The position numbers were made by a program, and so were the translations under genes. DNA of 64,000 bases from Ampullaceana balthica (Eukaryota > Mollusca > Gastropoda > Lymnaeidae): the NCBI GenBank assembly GCA_944989445.1, contig CALYLW010000177.1, positions 558,556 through 622,555 of the forward strand. Direction: 5' to 3'. A model generated the notes under the pieces. That model had not been told where the DNA came from. It did no database searches and was given only the letters and a program-made list of their open reading frames with translations. Below are positions 58,346-64,000 of this stretch, piece after piece; position 1 is the first letter of the stretch, and every line of letters starts with the position of its first letter.

Positions 58346-61300
58346 TTACATTACAATTTGTTTAACCCACTTCCTTCTCTGCTCCACTGTACCTCAGTCA
58401 CTACTACATTACAATTTGTTTAACCCACTTCCTTCTCTGCTCCACTGTACCTCAGTCACTACTACATTACAATTTGTTTAACCCACTTCCTTCTCTGCTC
58501 CACTGTACCTCAGTCACTACTACATTACAATTTGTTTAACCCACTTCCTTCTCTGCTCCACTGTACCTCAGTCTCTACTACATTACAATTTGTTTAACCC
58601 ACTTCCTTCTCTGCTCCACTGTACCTCAGTCACTACTACATTACAATTTGTTTAACCCACTTCCTTCTCTGCTCCACTGTACCTCAGTCTCTACTACATT
58701 ACAATTTGTTTAACCCACTTCCTTCTCTGCTCCACTGTACCTCAGTCACTACTACATTACAATTTGTTTAACCCACTTCCTTCTCTGCTCCACTGTACCT
58801 CAGTCACTACTACATTACAATTTGTTTAACCCACTTCCTTCTCTGCTCCACTGTACCTCAGTCACTACTACATTACAATTTGTTTAACCCACTTCCTTCT
58901 CTGCTCCCCTGTACCTCAGTCACTACTACATTACAATTTGTTTAACCCACTTCCTTCTCTGCTCCACTGTACCTCAGTCACTACTACATTACAATTTGTT
59001 TAACCCACTTCCTTCTCTGCTCCACTGTACCTCAGTCACTACTACATTACAATTTGTTTAACCCACTTCCTTCTCTGCTCCACTGTACCTCAGTCACTAC
59101 TACATTACAATTTGTTTAACCCACTTCCTTCTCTGCTCCCCTGTACCTCAGTCTCTACTACATTACAATTTGTTTAACCCACTTCCTTCTCTGCTCCACT
59201 GTACCTCAGTCTCTACTACATTACAATTTGTTTAACCCACTTCCTTCTCTGCTCCACTGTACCTCAGTCACTACTACATTACAATTTGTTTAACCCACTT
59301 CCTTCTCTGCTCCCCTGTACCTCAGTCACTACTACATTACAATTTGTTTAACCCACTTCCTTCTCTGCTCCACTGTACCTCAGTCTCTACTACATTACAA
59401 TTTGTTTAACCCACTTCCTTCTCTGCTCCACTGTACCTCAGTCTCTACTACATTACAATTTGTTTAACCCACTTCCTTCTCTGCTCCCCTGTACCTCAGT
59501 CACTACTACATTACAATTTGTTTAACCCACTTCCTTCTCTGCTCCACTATACCTCAGTCACTACTACATTACAATTTGTTTAACCCACTTCCTTCTCTGC
59601 TCCACTGTACCTCAGTCACTACTACATTACAATTTGTTTAACCCACTTCCTTCTCTGCTCCCCTGTACCTCAGTCACTACTACATTACAATTTGTTTAAC
59701 CCACTTCCTTCTCTGCTCCACTGTACCTCAGTCTCTACTACATTACAATTTGTTTAACCCACTTCCTTCTCTGCTCCACTGTACCTCAGTCACTACTACA
59801 TTACAATTTGTTTAACCCACTTCCTTCTCTGCTCCACTATACCTCAGTCACTACTACATTACAATTTGTTTAACCCACTTCCTTCTCTGCTCCACTATAC
59901 CTCAGTCACTACTACATTACAATTTGTTTAACCCACTTCCTTCTCTGCTCCCCTGTACCTCAGTCACTACTACATTACAATTTGTTTAACCCACTTCCTT
60001 CTCTGCTCCCCTGTACCTCAGTCACTACTACATTACAATTTGTTTAACCCACTTCCTTCTCTGCTCCACTATACCTCAGTCACTACTACATTACAATTTG
60101 TTTAACCCACTTCCTTCTCTGCTCCACTATACCTCAGTCACTACTACATTACAATTTGTTTAACCCACTTCCTTCTCTGCTCCACTGTACCTCAGTCACT
60201 ACTACATTACAATTTGTTTAACCCACTTCCTTCTCTGCTCCACTGTACCTCAGTCACTACTACATTACAATTTGTTTAACCCACTTCCTTCTCTGCTCCA
60301 CTGTACCTCAGTCACTACTACATTACAATTTGTTTAACCCACTTCCTTCTCTGCTCCCCTGTACCTCAGTCACTACTATATTACAATTTGTTTAACCCAC
60401 TTCCTTCTCTGCTCCCCTGTACCTCAGTCACTACTACATTACAATTTGTTTAACCCACTTCCTTCTCTGCTCCACTGTACCTCAGTCACTACTACATTAC
60501 AATTTGTTTAACCCACTTCCTTCTCTGCTCCCCTGTACCTCAGTCACTACTACATTACAATTTGTTTAACCCACTTCCTTCTCTGCTCCCTCAGTCACTA
60601 CTACATTACAATTTGTTTAACCCACTTCCTTCTCTGCTCCCCTGTACCTCAGTCACTACTACATTACAATTTGTTTAACCCACTTCCTTCTCTGCTCCCT
60701 CAGTCACTACTACATTACAATTTGTTTAACCCACTTCCTTCTCTGCTCCCCTGTACCTCAGTCACTACTACATTACAATTTGTTTAACCCACTTCCTTCT
60801 CTGCTCCCCTGTACCTCAGTCACTACTACATTACAATTTGTTTAACCCACTTCCTTCTCTGCTCCACTATACCTCAGTCTCTACTACATTACAATTTGTT
60901 TAACCCACTTCCTTCTCTGCTCCCCTGTACCTCAGTCACTACTACATTACAATTTGTTTAACCCACTTCCTTCTCTGCTCCACTGTACCTCAGTCACTAC
61001 TACATTACAATTTGTTTAACCCACTTCCTTCTCTGCTCCCCTGTACCTCAGTCTCTACTACATTACAATTTGTTTAACCCACTTCCTTCTCTGCTCCCCT
61101 GTACCTCAGTCACTACTACATTACAATTTGTTTAACCCACTTCCTTCTCTGCTCCCCTGTACCTCAGTCACTACTACATTACAATTTGTTTAACCCACTT
61201 CCTTCTCTGCTCCCCTGTACCTCAGTCACTACTACATTACAATTTGTTTAACCCACTTCCTTCTCTGCTCCCCTGTACCTCAGTCTCTACTACATTACAA

Positions 61301-64000
61301 TTTGTTTAACCCACTTCCTTCTCTGCTCCCCTGTACCTCAGTCACTACTACATTACAATTTGTTTAACCCACTTCCTTCTCTGCTCCACTGTACCTCAGT
61401 CTCTACTACATTACAATTTGTTTAACCCACTTCCTTCTCTGCTCCACTGTACCTCAGTCACTACTACATTACAATTTGTTTAACCCACTTCCTTCTCTGC
61501 TCCACTGTACCTCAGTCTCTACTACATTACAATTTGTTTAACCCACTTCCTTCTCTGCTCCCCTGTACCTCAGTCACTACTACATTACAATTTGTTTAAC
61601 CCACTTCCTTCTCTGCTCCACTGTACCTCAGTCACTACTACATTACAATTTGTTTAACCCACTTCCTTCTCTGCTCCCCTGTACCTCAGTCACTACTACA
61701 TTACAATTTGTTTAACCCACTTCCTTCTCTGCTCCCCTGTACCTCAGTCACTACTACATTACAATTTGTTTAACCCACTTCCTTCTCTGCTCCACTGTAC
61801 CTCAGTCTCTACTACATTACAATTTGTTTAACCCACTTCCTTCTCTGCTCCCACTGTACCTCAGTCACTACTACATTACAATTTGTTTAACCCACTTCCT
61901 TCTCTGCTCCACTGTACCTCAGTCTCTACTACATTACAATTTGTTTAACCCACTTCCTTCTCTGCTCCCCTGTACCTCAGTCACTACTACATTACAATTT
62001 GTTTAACCCACTTCCTTCTCTGCTCCCCTGTACCTCAGTCTCTACTACATTACAATTTGTTTAACCCACTTCCTTCTCTGCTCCCCTGTACCTCAGTCTC
62101 TACTACATTACAATTTGTTTAACCCACTTCCTTCTCTGCTCCCCTGTACCTCAGTCTCTACTACATTACAATTTGTTTAACCCACTTCCTTCTCTGCTCC
62201 ACTGTACCTCAGTCACTACTACATTACAATTTGTTTAACCCACTTCCTTCTCTGCTCCACTATACCTCAGTCACTACTACATTACAATTTGTTTAACCCA
62301 CTTCCTTCTCTGCTCCCCTGTACCTCAGTCACTACTACATTACAATTTGTTTAACCCACTTCCTTCTCTGCTCCCCTGTACCTCAGTCACTACTACATTA
62401 CAATTTGTTTAACCCACTTCCTTCTCTGCTCCACTATACCTCAGTCACTACTACATTACAATTTGTTTAACCCACTTCCTTCTCTGCTCCACTGTACCTC
62501 AGTCACTACTACATTACAATTTGTTTAACCCACTTCCTTCTCTGCTCCACTGTACCTCAGTCACTACTACATTACAATTTGTTTAACCCACTTCCTTCTC
62601 TGCTCCACTGTACCTCAGTCACTACTACATTACAATTTGTTTAACCCACTTCCTTCTCTGCTCCACTGTACCTCAGTCACTACTACATTACAATTTGTTT
62701 AACCCACTTCCTTCTCTGCTCCACTATACCTCAGTCACTACTACATTACAATTTGTTTAACCCACTTCCTTCTCTGCTCCCCTGTACCTCAGTCACTACT
62801 ACATTACAATTTGTTTAACCCACTTCCTTCTCTGCTCCACTGTACCTCAGTCACTACTACATTACAATTTGTTTAACCCACTTCCTTCTCTGCTCCCCTG
62901 TACCTCAGTCACTACTACATTACAATTTGTTTAACCCACTTCCTTCTCTGCTCCCTCAGTCACTACTACATTACAATTTGTTTAACCCACTTCCTTCTCT
63001 GCTCCCCTGTACCTCAGTCACTACTACATTACAATTTGTTTAACCCACTTCCTTCTCTGCTCCCTCAGTCACTACTACATTACAATTTGTTTAACCCACT
63101 TCCTTCTCTGCTCCCCTGTACCTCAGTCACTACTACATTACAATTTGTTTAACCCACTTCCTTCTCTGCTCCCCTGTACCTCAGTCACTACTACATTACA
63201 ATTTGTTTAACCCACTTCCTTCTCTGCTCCACTATACCTCAGTCTCTACTACATTACAATTTGTTTAACCCACTTCCTTCTCTGCTCCCCTGTACCTCAG
63301 TCACTACTACATTACAATTTGTTTAACCCACTTCCTTCTCTGCTCCACTGTACCTCAGTCACTACTACATTACAATTTGTTTAACCCACTTCCTTCTCTG
63401 CTCCCCTGTACCTCAGTCACTACTACATTACAATTTGTTTAACCCACTTCCTTCTCTGCTCCCCTGTACCTCAGTCACTACTACATTACAATTTGTTTAA
63501 CCCACTTCCTTCTCTGCTCCCCTGTACCTCAGTCACTACTACATTACAATTTGTTTAACCCACTTCCTTCTCTGCTCCCCTGTACCTCAGTCTCTACTAC
63601 ATTACAATTTGTTTAACCCACTTCCTTCTCTGCTCCCCTGTACCTCAGTCACTACTACATTACAATTTGTTTAACCCACTTCCTTCTCTGCTCCCACTGT
63701 ACCTCAGTCTCTACTACATTACAATTTGTTTAACCCACTTCCTTCTCTGCTCCACTGTACCTCAGTCACTACTACATTACAATTTGTTTAACCCACTTCC
63801 TTCTCTGCTCCACTGTACCTCAGTCTCTACTACATTACAATTTGTTTAACCCACTTCCTTCTCTGCTCCCCTGTACCTCAGTCACTACTACATTACAATT
63901 TGTTTAACCCACTTCCTTCTCTGCTCCCCTGTACCTCAGTCTCTACTACATTACAATTTGTTTAACCCACTTCCTTCTCTGCTCCACTGTACCTCAGTCA
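58346..64000. repeat. 58-bp minisatellite in DHCR24 intron 8, open at window end
   Basis: At least 97 copies of ctactacattacaatttgtt, taacccacttccttctctgc, tccactgtacctcagtca. Variants are ccctgt, actata, gtctct, an extra C (61850, 63693) and units lacking cctgta near 60587, 60694, 62954 and 63062. Variant pairs recur at distances of about 2.37 and 1.84 kb, showing block duplication. Repetitive ORFs here are artefacts. Confidence 0.97.

Noticed and set aside
61824..63849. 60-codon ORFs in the 58-bp array
   Set aside because: Opened only by single-base unit variants; purely repeat-derived.

Overview
This is a repeat-rich, AT-rich animal nuclear window holding parts of two spliced genes. Both encode well-known metazoan proteins: TRIM23 on the minus strand and DHCR24 (delta-24 sterol reductase) on the plus strand. 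The mix of transposons (CR1-like LINEs with a PHD finger and a 2A-like motif, Helitrons, Merlin, many hAT-type elements, a tRNA-derived SINE) and the divergence from vertebrates suggest an invertebrate, perhaps a mollusc or other lophotrochozoan. The species cannot be named from sequence alone.

Layout. 1-10.2 kb: the RING exon of TRIM23 (127-417, minus) and a candidate first coding exon (10077-10157, minus). The roughly 9.7 kb between them is filled with two Merlin transposase remnants, two minisatellites, a hAT with a smaller hAT-type MITE inside it, and several other MITEs. 11-25 kb: a CR1-like LINE (12342-15355 and 24343-24825) split by about 9 kb of nested insertions. These are a BED-finger hAT fragment, a fold-back repeat, a 7 kb element with 8-bp target duplications, a LINE 3' end, and a head-to-tail Helitron dimer with internal repeats of about 165 bp. 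25-31.6 kb: hAT remnants, TTAA-flanked MITEs, an unnamed ORF interrupted by a hAT, and a second CR1/L2-type LINE. 31.9-38.7 kb: a 6.8 kb minisatellite with a higher-order duplication of about 2.42 kb. 39-42 kb: MITE, GA/CT tracts, an intact-looking SINE, then the DHCR24 promoter region.

42.2-57.6 kb: eight coding exons of DHCR24 (about 469 codons, all junction phases consistent). The last coding part, about 50 codons by comparison with vertebrates, lies beyond the window. Its introns hold LINE fragments, a Helitron inserted into a LINE, a hAT-type MITE inserted into the same LINE, two near-identical 1.37-kb TIR elements, and a 2.3 kb element carrying a zinc-finger ORF. 58.3-64 kb: a 58-bp minisatellite of at least 97 units in DHCR24 intron 8, still running at the window edge.

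Functionally only the two host genes are credible. TRIM23 is a RING E3 ligase with a C-terminal ARF GTPase domain in known orthologues; that part is outside the window. DHCR24 performs the last side-chain reduction of cholesterol synthesis. Everything else is mobile or tandem repeat DNA, and its nesting order can often be read directly from target-site duplications and paralogous empty sites.
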